Shown: piece after piece, positions 51,113 through 59,808 of the stretch | Numbering within the stretch: the stretch's first letter is position 1 | How the letters are laid out: the number at the start of each line of letters is the position of its first letter | Assembly: GCA_018377235.1 (NCBI GenBank) | Contig: JAGZZT010000004.1 | Coordinates: 1-64,000 of the forward strand | Length of the DNA: 64,000 nt | Direction: 5' to 3' | From: Clostridium sp. | GTDB lineage: Bacteria; Bacillota; Clostridia; Lachnospirales; Lachnospiraceae | Program-made: the position numbers and the translations under genes | Notes under the pieces: generated by a model | Told to the model about the DNA's origin: nothing | The model's database searches: none | What the model saw: the letters and a program-made list of their open reading frames with translations, nothing else

Positions 51113-51958
51113 TTAAAAAGTTAATTCCATATCTTCCAGCACTTTTTCATGTTCTTTTATGCTGATACTCGTGTAGATTCTCGTTGTATCAACACTGCTG
51201 TGCCCCAGAATATCTGCCAGATGGACAATATCATGATTTTTTTTATAATAAGTACGTGCAAACAGGTGACGCAGATTATGTGGAAATACTTTCCTCTCAT
51301 CCACCTCCGCCGTTCGGCACAGCCGCTTCATTTCTCCCCAAATGTTGCTTCTGTCGAGAGGCTGTCCTTTTCTTGACAGAAATACCTGACCCGACTGAAT
51401 ATTTTCCTCTTTGCAGTAAGCATCCAGTCTTTCTCGCAATTTCTGCGGTATAATTACAATCCTGCTTTTTCCTTTCAGCCTTACCACACATCTTCCTGTC
51501 TGTACTGCCTCCCGCGTAATGCAGGACAGCTCACTGATTCTGATTCCCGTTGAACACAAAGTTTGAAGAATCAGATATAATCTGTACTTTCCCATCCGCT
51601 CTGCCGTCTCTAACAGGCGCAGGTATTCGTCCCGGTTTAATTCCCGGGCGGGATCTGCTACTAAAGGCCTCTGAAACTTATACGCCTTTACCTTCAGTTC
51701 TCCCAGGCCGCAAAAGCTTAAAAAACTGTTTACTGCCATCAATATAGAATTGGCGCTGCTTACCTGATAACGCGGCAGCAGAGATGATTTGTACAACAGC
51801 ACTCTTTCCCTGTTAATTTCCTTGTCTTCTGGCAAAAACTCATAAAATTTTCTAATGTCACGCCTGTACTTTTCCACTGTGGCCCTGCTTTTTTCTTCTT
51901 CCACCAGCCAGCATTTGAATGCTTCCATCTTTTTTTCTGTCATCTTCATTCTTTTCAT
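51113..51958 (-). CDS. Tyrosine recombinase (XerD-like), without an associated element
   Basis: A 281-residue integrase. N-terminal SAM-like DNA-binding domain (ATVEKYRRDIRKFYEFLPED); catalytic domain with Arg (GIRISELSCI), Lys (RLKGKSRIV), H-x-x-R (PHNLRHLFAR), His (LGHSSVDTT) and nucleophile Tyr (RIYTSISIKEH). All catalytic residues are present, so it is probably active. Size fits XerC/D rather than a large integrase. No excisionase, att duplication or element genes flank it. It may be a chromosomal inverter or dimer-resolving enzyme. Confidence 0.9.
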   Translation of the reverse strand: MKRMKMTEKKMEAFKCWLVEEEKSRATVEKYRRDIRKFYEFLPEDKEINRERVLLYKSSLLPRYQVSSANSILMAVNSFLSFCGLGELKVKAYKFQRPLVADPARELNRDEYLRLLETAERMGKYRLYLILQTLCSTGIRISELSCITREAVQTGRCVVRLKGKSRIVIIPQKLRERLDAYCKEENIQSGQVFLSRKGQPLDRSNIWGEMKRLCRTAEVDERKVFPHNLRHLFARTYYKKNHDIVHLADILGHSSVDTTRIYTSISIKEHEKVLEDMELTF

Positions 51959-52098
51959 CCATCTTTCTCCTCACATTTGGGATTCCATTCTGTTACCTGC
52001 ATATATTACCTTATATCGGATAACATGAAATTCCTTTTGCAAATAGATTTTCCCAACTCTTTCAGGCAAAGCTAGAATCAAATTTTTGTATAAAAAAT

Positions 52099-52133
52099 AC
52101 AGCAGAAAGAGAAATTTTCTCTGTCCGCTGTAC
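52099..52133 (-). terminator. Terminator of the small gene at 52160
   Basis: TACAGC and AGAGAAA pair with TTTCTCT and GCTGTA across a mostly perfect 17-bp stem; TTTTTT follows on the minus strand. Confidence 0.85.
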
Positions 52134-52159
52134 CTTTTTCTGTTTCTGTCTGTATTCTT

Positions 52160-52390
52160 TTATTGTTTCATTGAAACCAGCTGCTCCAGCAGCTCCAGAT
52201 CCTCCGCCATAATTTTCATGTTGGCAGCCATCTCGCGGCCATCCGGTGTCTTAACAGTAAGTTCCAGCACCGTTTCCGGTCTAAAAGCGCCTGTCTCAGC
52301 CGCTTTTCTGAAAAACATAGGAAGCTTAGGATGACGCTGTTTAAAAGCCGACCATATCCCTGCTATCTTTATCATATCCATCGGGTTCAT
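52160..52390 (-). CDS. Small conserved-looking hypothetical protein
   Basis: A 76-residue protein (MNPMDMIKIAGIWSAFKQRH at the start, then ELTVKTPDGREMAANMKIMA). The ATG is preceded by AGGAGGAAATAAAA, and it has its own strong terminator, so it is a real gene. No domain is recognised. The N-terminus looks helical and the centre like a short beta hairpin. Confidence 0.7.
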   Translation of the reverse strand: MNPMDMIKIAGIWSAFKQRHPKLPMFFRKAAETGAFRPETVLELTVKTPDGREMAANMKIMAEDLELLEQLVSMKQ

Positions 52391-52551
52391 TTTTATTTCC
52401 TCCTGATCTCAGTTCTTCCAGCATCATTATAACAGCCTGAAAGACAAACGCAAGGGGCAATCTTCACAATCATCCTCCGCTAAGTTTTCTTGCCATCCTA
52501 TTCAAAAAACGCTATACTTAACTCATCTTTTTTGCTAAGGAGGTACTACCT

Positions 52552-53451
52552 GTGATTTATACTATCTGCAATTCAGCTCTGACTGCCCGCATTGACGAGA
52601 CAGGCGCGCAGCTGATCTCTCTGAAGGATAAAAGCGGGACAGAATACATCTGGCAGAGAGAGCCTGCTGTCTGGTCCAGCTGCTCTCCTCTTCTGTTTCC
52701 GATTATCGGAAGCCTGAGAAACGGAAAAACAGTCATCGACGGAAAAACCTATGAAATTCCGAAGCACGGTCCGATACGCAGCCTTTCCTTCCATTTAAAA
52801 AAGCAGGGAAAAGAGTTTGTCACTCTGGGCGTCACAGAGCAGGACTTTCCAGAAGGCGTCTACCCCTACGCTTTTTCCTTTTCCATCACCTACTCTCTGT
52901 CTGAGGAGAGTCTCTCCTTCTCTGTGAAGATAGAAAACCCTGCCGCCTCCCCTATGGCCTACTGTGTAGGGCTTCATCCAGCCATCTGCTGTCCGCTTTT
53001 TCCGGGAGAGCGGTTTGAGGACTACGAAATCCGCTTTCCAAAGCCGCAGCAATCTGGGTACCGCGCCTTTGATCTGAAGCATATGCAGTTTGATATGACG
53101 ACAGAGCGCCCCTGCCCGGGAGGCGGCCTTCACATTCCCCTAAACAGAGAGCTGTTCTGCTCTGACGCCATGTGGTTTGATCGCCCTTCCTCCAGAGAGG
53201 CCAGTCTGGTCCACTTAAAAACTGGAAAAGGCGTCCGGGCTGAATTTCCTGACTTTGAGACCATCGCCTTCTGGACAAAACCGGAAGATGAGGCCCGCTA
53301 CCTCTGCTTCGAGCCATGGAACGGTTCTGCTCCCTGCTCCGATGAGGACGACGATTTCTTCCACAAAAACCACCTCCAGAGGCTTCCGGGAGGAAAGTCC
53401 AGGACTTACCGCCTTCGTCTGACTGTTCTGCATGAAAATCCATACGTTTAA
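52552..53451 (+). CDS. Aldose 1-epimerase family protein
   Basis: A 299-residue protein with GTG start behind AAGGAGG. Galactose mutarotase fold: FPIIGSLRNGKTV, a conserved histidine in VGLHPAICC and the acid Glu region YLCFEPWNGS. Members either equilibrate alpha/beta anomers or, in the LacX-like branch to which length and motifs point, act on unknown phosphosugars. Monocistronic, closed by a bidirectional terminator. Confidence 0.88.
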   Translation: MIYTICNSALTARIDETGAQLISLKDKSGTEYIWQREPAVWSSCSPLLFPIIGSLRNGKTVIDGKTYEIPKHGPIRSLSFHLKKQGKEFVTLGVTEQDFPEGVYPYAFSFSITYSLSEESLSFSVKIENPAASPMAYCVGLHPAICCPLFPGERFEDYEIRFPKPQQSGYRAFDLKHMQFDMTTERPCPGGGLHIPLNRELFCSDAMWFDRPSSREASLVHLKTGKGVRAEFPDFETIAFWTKPEDEARYLCFEPWNGSAPCSDEDDDFFHKNHLQRLPGGKSRTYRLRLTVLHENPYV

Positions 53452-53500
53452 AAAAGCCGACTGGCGTGATAAAGTGGTTTATCATGCCAGTCAGCTTTTT
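53452..53500. terminator. Bidirectional terminator between convergent genes
   Basis: AAAAAGC-GACTGGC-TGATAAA and TTTATCA-GCCAGTC-GCTTTTT form a long stem with a GTGG loop and T-runs on both strands, between the epimerase-like gene (+) and the YfcC gene (-). Confidence 0.92.
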
Positions 53501-54890
53501 AAACGTAAACATAGACAGACAGAATGATGAACACAGTCTGAAGCACTGCCATAATGCCAAACAGGGGTGTCATAAACTTGTACCACTTGCCCAGCGGGAT
53601 TCCCATCAAACCACACTGCAGGGCGCAGGCAGTAGGCCAGAACATATCTGAAAAACCATCTCCAAACATATAAGCCAGCACTGCCGTCTGGCGGCTTACC
53701 CCCACCAGGTCTGCCACCGGTGTCATAATAGGCATAGTGATAGCCGCCTGGCTGGAGGAGCCTGTGATAAAAAAGTTAATTACATTCTGCATGGCCAGCA
53801 TTCCCACAGAGGAAATCACAGGTCCCTGACCGTTCAGAAGATGGGACAGGCCGTAAACAATGGTATCCGTGATCATGGCGTCCTTCATAACCAGGACAAT
53901 TCCCCTGGTAAAACCCACTACCAGAACAGAAGCGATCATACTCTTCGTAGATTCAATAAACGTCCTGCATATCTTTGTCGCGCCATATCCTCCTGCTGCC
54001 CCTGTGGCAATCATCATCATTAAAAACATGGCGGCAATTTCATCAATATACCATCCAAGCCTGGTCGTTCCATACAGAAGCAGTCCCATAGTGAATAGAA
54101 AAAGCGCCAGGCAGATTTTCTGCCTTCCCGTCATAGGAGCCCTGGTCAGCTCCTGGGATGGCAGGCCTTCCAGCTTTTCTCCGTAAAGGACAGAATGCCT
54201 GGAATCTTTTTTCACCCGTTTCGCATACCACATTACATAGAGAATCGCCACTGTCTGAAAAGTAATAAAAATTACGGTATGAAATAAAAGGCCTGAAAAC
54301 ATCGGTACCCCAGCAATGCTCTGGGCTATTCCCACAGAAAACGGATTCAATGTAGCAGCTGCAAACCCAGTTGCTACTCCCACAAATACAATGGCTCCCC
54401 CCACAATAATGTCATATCCCAGCGCCGCTGCGATCCCCGCAAACACAGGAACCATTCCATAAACTTCTTCAAAGATTCCCATGGTAGATCCCAAAATGCC
54501 AAAGACTGCCATTCCTACAGGTATAATGAGAAATGTCCTTTCCCCCAGTGCCCGGATTAATCCCCCAATCAGAGCGTTCAAGGTTCCATTGTCAATCAGC
54601 ATGTACACGTATCCATAGGCAAAAATAATTAAAAACAGAATCCCGGCTGCATCTACATACCCCCTCTGCAGCGCCAGGAAAATGCCAAAAAATTCCGGCC
54701 GGTTCCCTTCCACAAAATGAAAAGAATCTGGATCTACAATCTCCTTCTGACTGATTGGATCAAAGACTCTTGTGTACTCCCCTGCCGGAATCACATAGGT
54801 CAAAGCCACCACCAGAAGAAGAATCCCTGTAAGAATTACATAAGTATGAGGCATTTTTATATTCTGCATACGCTGTTTCAGTGTTCCCAT
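53499..54890 (-). CDS. YfcC-type carrier, second of the MerR-linked cluster
   Basis: A 463-residue membrane protein of the YfcC/DcuC-like superfamily (basic amino acid, peptide or C4-acid carriers). Features: KMPHTYVILTGILLLVVALT with a Pro-rich first helix, FITGSSSQAAITMPIMTPVA (a conserved substrate loop) and MFWPTACALQCGLMGIPLGK near the end. It is clearly paralogous to the 56197 protein. A terminator at 54982-55019 separates it from the amidohydrolase, so it may be made at lower level or from its own start. Confidence 0.88.
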   Translation of the reverse strand: MGTLKQRMQNIKMPHTYVILTGILLLVVALTYVIPAGEYTRVFDPISQKEIVDPDSFHFVEGNRPEFFGIFLALQRGYVDAAGILFLIIFAYGYVYMLIDNGTLNALIGGLIRALGERTFLIIPVGMAVFGILGSTMGIFEEVYGMVPVFAGIAAALGYDIIVGGAIVFVGVATGFAAATLNPFSVGIAQSIAGVPMFSGLLFHTVIFITFQTVAILYVMWYAKRVKKDSRHSVLYGEKLEGLPSQELTRAPMTGRQKICLALFLFTMGLLLYGTTRLGWYIDEIAAMFLMMMIATGAAGGYGATKICRTFIESTKSMIASVLVVGFTRGIVLVMKDAMITDTIVYGLSHLLNGQGPVISSVGMLAMQNVINFFITGSSSQAAITMPIMTPVADLVGVSRQTAVLAYMFGDGFSDMFWPTACALQCGLMGIPLGKWYKFMTPLFGIMAVLQTVFIILSVYVYV

Positions 54891-54981
54891 TCTACTTCTC
54901 CTATTCTGTTTATTCCTTATGATGCTGTATTTCGTTTCCTGGTTTCTGAATCGTATCTTTTAATAGTTATTGCTGTACGCC

Positions 54982-55019
54982 AAAAAGCGTGTCCAGGGCG
55001 CAGCTTGCCCTTGGACACG
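54982..55019 (-). terminator. Terminator after the amidohydrolase gene
   Basis: CGTGTCCA-GGGC / GCCC-TGGACACG stem followed by CTTTTT on the minus strand. Confidence 0.85.
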
Positions 55020-55036
55020 TCTCTGTAAAAAGCAGT

Positions 55037-56176
55037 TTAGTTTCCCGCTTCCTTTTTTCCCATAATAAAGACTGTTTCTGCCTTTGTGCAGGAGTCAAAG
55101 GGACGGCCGGACCAGATCACAAGATCTGCGTCCTTTCCTTCCTTAATCTCTCCCTTCCTGTCGCCGATTCCCAGAACCTCCGCCGGATTCCTGGTCAGTG
55201 CCTTCAGGCCTTCCACCTCGTCAAGCCCTGCCTTAACTGCCTGAGCGCCGTACACAGGAAGATAATAAATTGGAGTCACATCATGGTCTGCAGTCAGGCA
55301 GACCTTGATTCCTGCCCTACTCATAATGCCGGCTGTCTCAAACCGCTTGGCCATACACTCCAGCTTGGATCTGGGGTTGATGGTCGGGCCTAAAATCACC
55401 GGATAGTCAAACTGCTTTAAATAATCCAGTATGGATGCTCCGTCTGTGCAGTGTACCAACACCAGACGCAGGTTATATTCCCTGGCAATCCTGATTGCCG
55501 TACAGATATCGTCTGCTCTGTGGACGTGGGCATGGAGAGGGATTTCCCTGTTTAAAAGCGGAAGCATGTTTTCCATTCCAATGTCAGTACGGAAGTAGGA
55601 ACCTGACTTTTCCGCCTCCTCCTTGTGATGGCGGTACTCCAGAGCGTCCTCAATGCATTTTCTCAGAAGCCAGGCATTTCCCATGCGGGATTTGAAGCCA
55701 TAGCCTGCGTTCTTCGGATTTTCTCCAAAGCTGCACTTAACGGCTGCTTTTCCCTTTAAAAGCATATCCTCCGCCACGGTTCCTGTCAGGCTGATGACGC
55801 TGCACATGCCTCCGATGACACTATCGCTCCCAGGACAGGTGCAGGCCGCCGTTACGCCGGCTTCCACCGCTGACTTTACAGCCAGATCAAAGGGGTTGAT
55901 GGCATCCAGCGTATCCAGATAGGGCATCAGGGCATCGCTGTAGTCGTTGCAGTCGTCTCCGATGGCTCCCATGCCCTCCTCGCTGACGCAGATATGGCTG
56001 TGAGCGTCAATGAGACCTGGAGTCACATATTTCCCCTCTGCATCGAAAATCTCCTCGCCCTGGGCCGGAATCAGATTTTCACCGATCTCCTGAATTTTTC
56101 CGTCCTTCACCCGCAGGTCGCGCTTTACGAACCCATTTTTCTCGAACAGAAGAACCTTGCCGTTTTTAATAAGCAT
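55037..56176 (-). CDS. Metal-dependent amidohydrolase
   Basis: A 379-residue enzyme of the imidazolonepropionase-like branch: the metal motif H-x-H at residues 59/61 (VTPGLIDAHSHI), further ligands in PLHAHVHRADD and LVLVHCTDG, and the metal Asp in CLTADHD. It hydrolyses an amide, imidazolone or dipeptide bond; the substrate is unknown. It lies between two YfcC carriers, so a natural reading is that the carriers import the substrate or export the product. The cluster is driven by a MerR-type promoter. Confidence 0.9.
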   Translation of the reverse strand: MLIKNGKVLLFEKNGFVKRDLRVKDGKIQEIGENLIPAQGEEIFDAEGKYVTPGLIDAHSHICVSEEGMGAIGDDCNDYSDALMPYLDTLDAINPFDLAVKSAVEAGVTAACTCPGSDSVIGGMCSVISLTGTVAEDMLLKGKAAVKCSFGENPKNAGYGFKSRMGNAWLLRKCIEDALEYRHHKEEAEKSGSYFRTDIGMENMLPLLNREIPLHAHVHRADDICTAIRIAREYNLRLVLVHCTDGASILDYLKQFDYPVILGPTINPRSKLECMAKRFETAGIMSRAGIKVCLTADHDVTPIYYLPVYGAQAVKAGLDEVEGLKALTRNPAEVLGIGDRKGEIKEGKDADLVIWSGRPFDSCTKAETVFIMGKKEAGN

Positions 56177-56196
56177 TCTGACTCATCTCCTTCTCT

Positions 56197-57606
56197 TTAG
56201 TATCCAATCGCCACCGCTATGGTCATAAACACTACTTCTAGCACAAGCACCATTCCAAACAGAGGCGTAATAAACTTATACCATTTGTTGATCGGCACTC
56301 CCATCAGACCGCAGCCCAGAGCGCAGGAAGTCGGCCAGAACATCTCGGCAAAACCATTTCCAAACTGGTATGCCAGCACAGCGATCTGCTTGCTCAGTCC
56401 GATTAACTCGGCTGTCGGAGCCATAATCGGCATGGTGATGGTTGCCTGGCTGGAAGAACCTGTGATAAAGAACTTAATAATATTCTGTAAGAACAGCATT
56501 CCATAGGCAGATACAAACTTGCTTGCCTCGGACAGCAGGCTTACCAGATAGTAAACGATGGTATCTGAAATCATTCCATCCTTCATAACAAGAAGGATAC
56601 CTCTTGTAAATCCTACGATCAGCATGGAAGATACCATGGACTTTGTGGACTCGATGAATGTCTTGCAGATGTCTGTAGCAGAGTAGCCGCTGACGATTCC
56701 TACGAAGATCATCATCATCAGGAACATGGCTGCAATCTCATTAATTCCCCATCCAGCCTGAGTAATCCCCCACAGAAGTCCTCCAAGGGTTCCCAGGAAC
56801 AGCGCCAGGCTGATCTTCTGCCTCGTGTCCATCTTAGAACCTGTCAGTTCCTCCAGACTCTTTCTCTGAACAAAGTCTGTCTCAACACCGTACATAACCG
56901 ATTTCGTCGGATCTGCCTTCACCTTGCGGGCATAGTGCATAATGTAGAGAATTGCCAGAAGCTCAAAGGCGATTAAAACTGCGATTCTAAGCCCCAGACC
57001 GGAGTAAAGCGGAACTCCCGCTACGTCTTGGGCAATTCCGATAGTGTAGGGGTTAAACGTACCGGACGCGTAGCCGATGGTCACGCCCAGATAGACAATG
57101 GCACCTCCTACGACCATATCGTAGCCGAGAGCCACTGCGATTCCCACAAACACAGGGAAGAGGCCGTACACCTCCTCAAAAATTCCCATGGTGGAGCTTA
57201 ACAGTCCCAGCACGATCATGGTAATGGGAATCATCAGCTGGATTTTCTTTCCGACCAGCCGGACCAAAGTTCCCAGCGCCGCGTCCATAGTGCCGTTCTT
57301 TACCAGCATAAACACAAATCCGTAGGCAAAGATAATTAAAAACATAATGTCCGCCGCATCTACATATCCCCTCTGAAGAGACAGGAAAATGTCAAAAAAT
57401 CCCGGGGCATCCACATCCACAAACTCGAAGCTGTCCGGTACGACCACCGTTGTGCCGCTGACCGGATCCTCCACTCTCTGATACTGTCCTGCTGGAATAA
57501 TGTGGGTGAGAATTGTCATGATTACCAGAATTGTGATAAGAATCACATAGGTGTGAGGCATTTTGACATTCTCAAACCATTTTTTCCGTTTGTTTTTTTC
57601 ATTCAT
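56197..57606 (-). CDS. YfcC-type carrier, first of the MerR-linked cluster
   Basis: A 469-residue paralogue of the 53499 protein with the same motifs (FITGSSSQATITMPIMAPTA, MFWPTSCALGCGLMGVPINK) and about twelve membrane helices. It is the promoter-proximal gene of the operon, preceded by a MerR-type promoter. YfcC-like proteins include arginine/ornithine and other amino-acid or peptide carriers; the substrate is not readable. Expression is probably induced by the MerR protein at 57757. Confidence 0.9.
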   Translation of the reverse strand: MNEKNKRKKWFENVKMPHTYVILITILVIMTILTHIIPAGQYQRVEDPVSGTTVVVPDSFEFVDVDAPGFFDIFLSLQRGYVDAADIMFLIIFAYGFVFMLVKNGTMDAALGTLVRLVGKKIQLMIPITMIVLGLLSSTMGIFEEVYGLFPVFVGIAVALGYDMVVGGAIVYLGVTIGYASGTFNPYTIGIAQDVAGVPLYSGLGLRIAVLIAFELLAILYIMHYARKVKADPTKSVMYGVETDFVQRKSLEELTGSKMDTRQKISLALFLGTLGGLLWGITQAGWGINEIAAMFLMMMIFVGIVSGYSATDICKTFIESTKSMVSSMLIVGFTRGILLVMKDGMISDTIVYYLVSLLSEASKFVSAYGMLFLQNIIKFFITGSSSQATITMPIMAPTAELIGLSKQIAVLAYQFGNGFAEMFWPTSCALGCGLMGVPINKWYKFITPLFGMVLVLEVVFMTIAVAIGY

Positions 57607-57656
57607 ACCTTCATTCCTCCTGCGTATTTTTTACACATTTTTAACATTCATAACAG

Positions 57657-57687
57657 ATTATAAAGGTTCAAGTAACTTGAAAGTCAA
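57657..57687 (-). promoter_or_regulatory. MerR-type promoter with a 19-bp spacer
   Basis: Minus-strand TTGACT (57682-57687) and TATAAT (57657-57662) are exactly 19 bases apart, with the perfect palindrome TTCAAGTTACTTGAA (57667-57681) in between. An over-long spacer with a centred dyad is the hallmark of MerR-activated promoters. The divergent MerR gene starts at 57757. Confidence 0.88.
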
Positions 57688-57756
57688 GCATTTAGTATTT
57701 TAAGTCTGTCTGATTTTTGTTATAATCATGTCATACTATAAAGGAGGAGACTGCTT

Positions 57757-58512
57757 ATGGAACATGAGCTCTCTATTGGAGAAGTTTCCCGGCTGTTAAA
57801 TATACCGGAACATACGCTCCGCTACTGGCAGGATGCAGGTATTTTTTCCATCCGCCAGGAGACAAACAACTACAGAAAATACACCATGGCGGATTTACTG
57901 AATATTGCAGAGGTGGCATTTTACAGAAATATCGGTATTCCAGTGAGACAGATGGAACGGTTTAACCGATTCGGCCTGGAGGATTACAGTCAGATTCTTG
58001 ATGATGTCAAGCTCAGGGTAGAAAAACAGATAGAGGAACTCCAAGCTATGCACCAGCTGATTAGCCTGAAAGAAAAGCACATTCAGGAAATTAATGCTCT
58101 CAGACAGAGAGATTACTCCTGGGAAACCGTTCCTTTTGGTTCCATTGTCCGTTTTTCCTACAGTGATCGCGATAAGCTGATTGAATATACGCGCAATCCT
58201 TCTCTCTATGTCCGCTGTATCGACACTCAGGATCTGTCACGGGAAATCCGCGGAATTATCTGCGAAAAGCCTTCCGCTCAGGACAGCATACTCTGGGAAG
58301 CCAGGGAGACACAGCCCTCCCGCTTTGCTTCCTTCTTAATTGAGGAATACCCTGAGGAAGGCTATTCCAACAATATACAGGAAAAACTTGCTCCGATTCA
58401 AAAACAGGCGGAGACAGGAATTCTGCTGGCAAATTTCCTGATGAGCGAGGTAAAGGATGGAAGAAAGATAGACTATCTGAAGGGATATGTGGAAATCGTA
58501 ACGAGCTTATGA
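57757..58512 (+). CDS. MerR-family transcriptional regulator
   Basis: A 251-residue regulator behind AAAGGAGGAG. Winged helix-turn-helix at residues about 4-70 (SIGEVSRLLNIPEHTLRYWQ, NYRKYTMADLLNIAEVAFYR), then a coiled dimer helix (VEKQIEELQAMHQLISLKEK) and a C-terminal effector domain of about 130 residues without metal-binding cysteines. It is therefore a small-molecule sensor of the BmrR/TipA size class. It is divergent from the YfcC - amidohydrolase operon, whose promoter has the matching operator, so it very likely activates it. Confidence 0.9.
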   Translation: MEHELSIGEVSRLLNIPEHTLRYWQDAGIFSIRQETNNYRKYTMADLLNIAEVAFYRNIGIPVRQMERFNRFGLEDYSQILDDVKLRVEKQIEELQAMHQLISLKEKHIQEINALRQRDYSWETVPFGSIVRFSYSDRDKLIEYTRNPSLYVRCIDTQDLSREIRGIICEKPSAQDSILWEARETQPSRFASFLIEEYPEEGYSNNIQEKLAPIQKQAETGILLANFLMSEVKDGRKIDYLKGYVEIVTSL

Positions 58513-58564
58513 TCGGGCGTCCCGGCTGCGCCTGATAAGCCGATTGGAGCGATGAATTTACGAT

Positions 58565-58621
58565 AAAACTCCCGTGCAGAAGAGCAGTTCATACATGTGC
58601 TCTTTTACACGGGAGTTTTTT
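58565..58621. terminator. Bidirectional terminator between merR and the lipoprotein gene
   Basis: AAAACTCCCGTG / CACGGGAGTTTT outer stem with an AAGAGCA/TGCTCTT inner stem, T-runs on both sides. Confidence 0.9.
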
Positions 58622-58625
58622 ATAA

Positions 58626-59666
58626 CTACTCTCCTGTCGTCCCCAGATAATTAATCCCTTCTCCGTCTATGACACAATTTTCCAGAAATTCTTTCCTGTC
58701 TGTGTCATAAATAAAATCTGTCACTCTGTACCGGGCTGTTCTCACATCGCGGAGCGTAATGTGCAGTCTTCCCTCTTCGTCTGTCCAGACGTCCGCTTCC
58801 GGCATCCCCAGCTGAACCATATCATCAAACAGTACATAGGTATCATTTCCTGAAACAGCCTGTATTCTGAAATATCCCTGGTCGTCCATAGCCAGTTCCC
58901 CATTTACCAGCATATCTTCCTTCACCAGTGTCTGCAGTTCCCAGTCTGCATCCTCGTAAGTAAAAGGAACAGACGCGTACAGGGAGATTCCCTCCTCCTG
59001 GCGCTGGTTCTCTGACTTTCTGACTGTCTGGCTGTCCAGATTTCCATCTGTCATAAAAATATAGGCAGCCTCCCCTGAAAAGCCTCTGTCCGACAGCTTA
59101 TCTTCCTCCCAGACTGCCCTCAGCTCATATGCCATATCTGCCTTCAGATGAATCAGAAACTGCTCTTCATAGATAGCTGTTTCCTCTGCCGGGCTTTCCA
59201 GCTCTCCCAGGTTCTCTGCATTCCAGCCGGTCACTGTTATTTTGTCTGGCATAACAGGACAGGAAACTGTGTATGGCGCGCCGTCCATCCGATTGTAGTC
59301 TGAAATATGAATCTTTTCTGCCTTCTCCCCATCCTGTTCCAAAGGGTGAATGCCGCAGGCTTCTATGCAGATGACTTGCTCCTTCTCCAGTTCAGACTGG
59401 CTTTTGTCTGGTTCCCGCTTCCAGCTATAGTTTCCCGATGTAAGTGAAACGATATTTAACTGGCTGGAAAGAGAATCTGTCAGGGTAAGTTCCGGCGGTT
59501 CTGTTAAACGCTGTTCTAAGAACGCGCTGGTACTTTTCATTTCCTCTTCCGTTGTCTCCGTTTCGATTCTGCTTTTCTCTGCTGCTGCACTCCTCTTCTG
59601 GCACCCAGAAGCCGAAAAAGCCAGACATAAAAGCAGTAAACTCATAGTCAATGTACGTTTTTTCAT
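58626..59666 (-). CDS. Hypothetical lipoprotein
   Basis: About 346 residues from ATG 59666 behind CCGGAGGGG. Signal peptide with a lipobox ending AFSASGC (Cys about 22). The mature part has two beta-rich halves (TPYTVSCPVMPDKITVTGWN and DWELQTLVKEDMLVNGELAM) but no known motif. It probably anchors outside the membrane. It is monocistronic with a shared terminator and no evident relation to the neighbouring rnf operon. Confidence 0.75.
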   Translation of the reverse strand: MKKRTLTMSLLLLCLAFSASGCQKRSAAAEKSRIETETTEEEMKSTSAFLEQRLTEPPELTLTDSLSSQLNIVSLTSGNYSWKREPDKSQSELEKEQVICIEACGIHPLEQDGEKAEKIHISDYNRMDGAPYTVSCPVMPDKITVTGWNAENLGELESPAEETAIYEEQFLIHLKADMAYELRAVWEEDKLSDRGFSGEAAYIFMTDGNLDSQTVRKSENQRQEEGISLYASVPFTYEDADWELQTLVKEDMLVNGELAMDDQGYFRIQAVSGNDTYVLFDDMVQLGMPEADVWTDEEGRLHITLRDVRTARYRVTDFIYDTDRKEFLENCVIDGEGINYLGTTGE

Positions 59667-59764
59667 ATTCACCCCTCCGGCAATGGAATTCTGATGTTTC
59701 ACTGTTCTTTCCTGTATTGTACTGTATAAAGTTTACCGCAGGTATGACTTTTTTCTTACGAATT

Positions 59765-59792
59765 TAAAAAGGACGCTCACAAGGAGCGTCCT
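59765..59792 (-). terminator. Terminator of the rnf operon
   Basis: AGGACGCTC/GAGCGTCCT perfect 9-bp stem and TTTTTAAA on the minus strand, 17 bases after the rnfB stop. Confidence 0.9.
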
Positions 59793-59808
59793 CTTCTTAT
59801 CATTTTCT

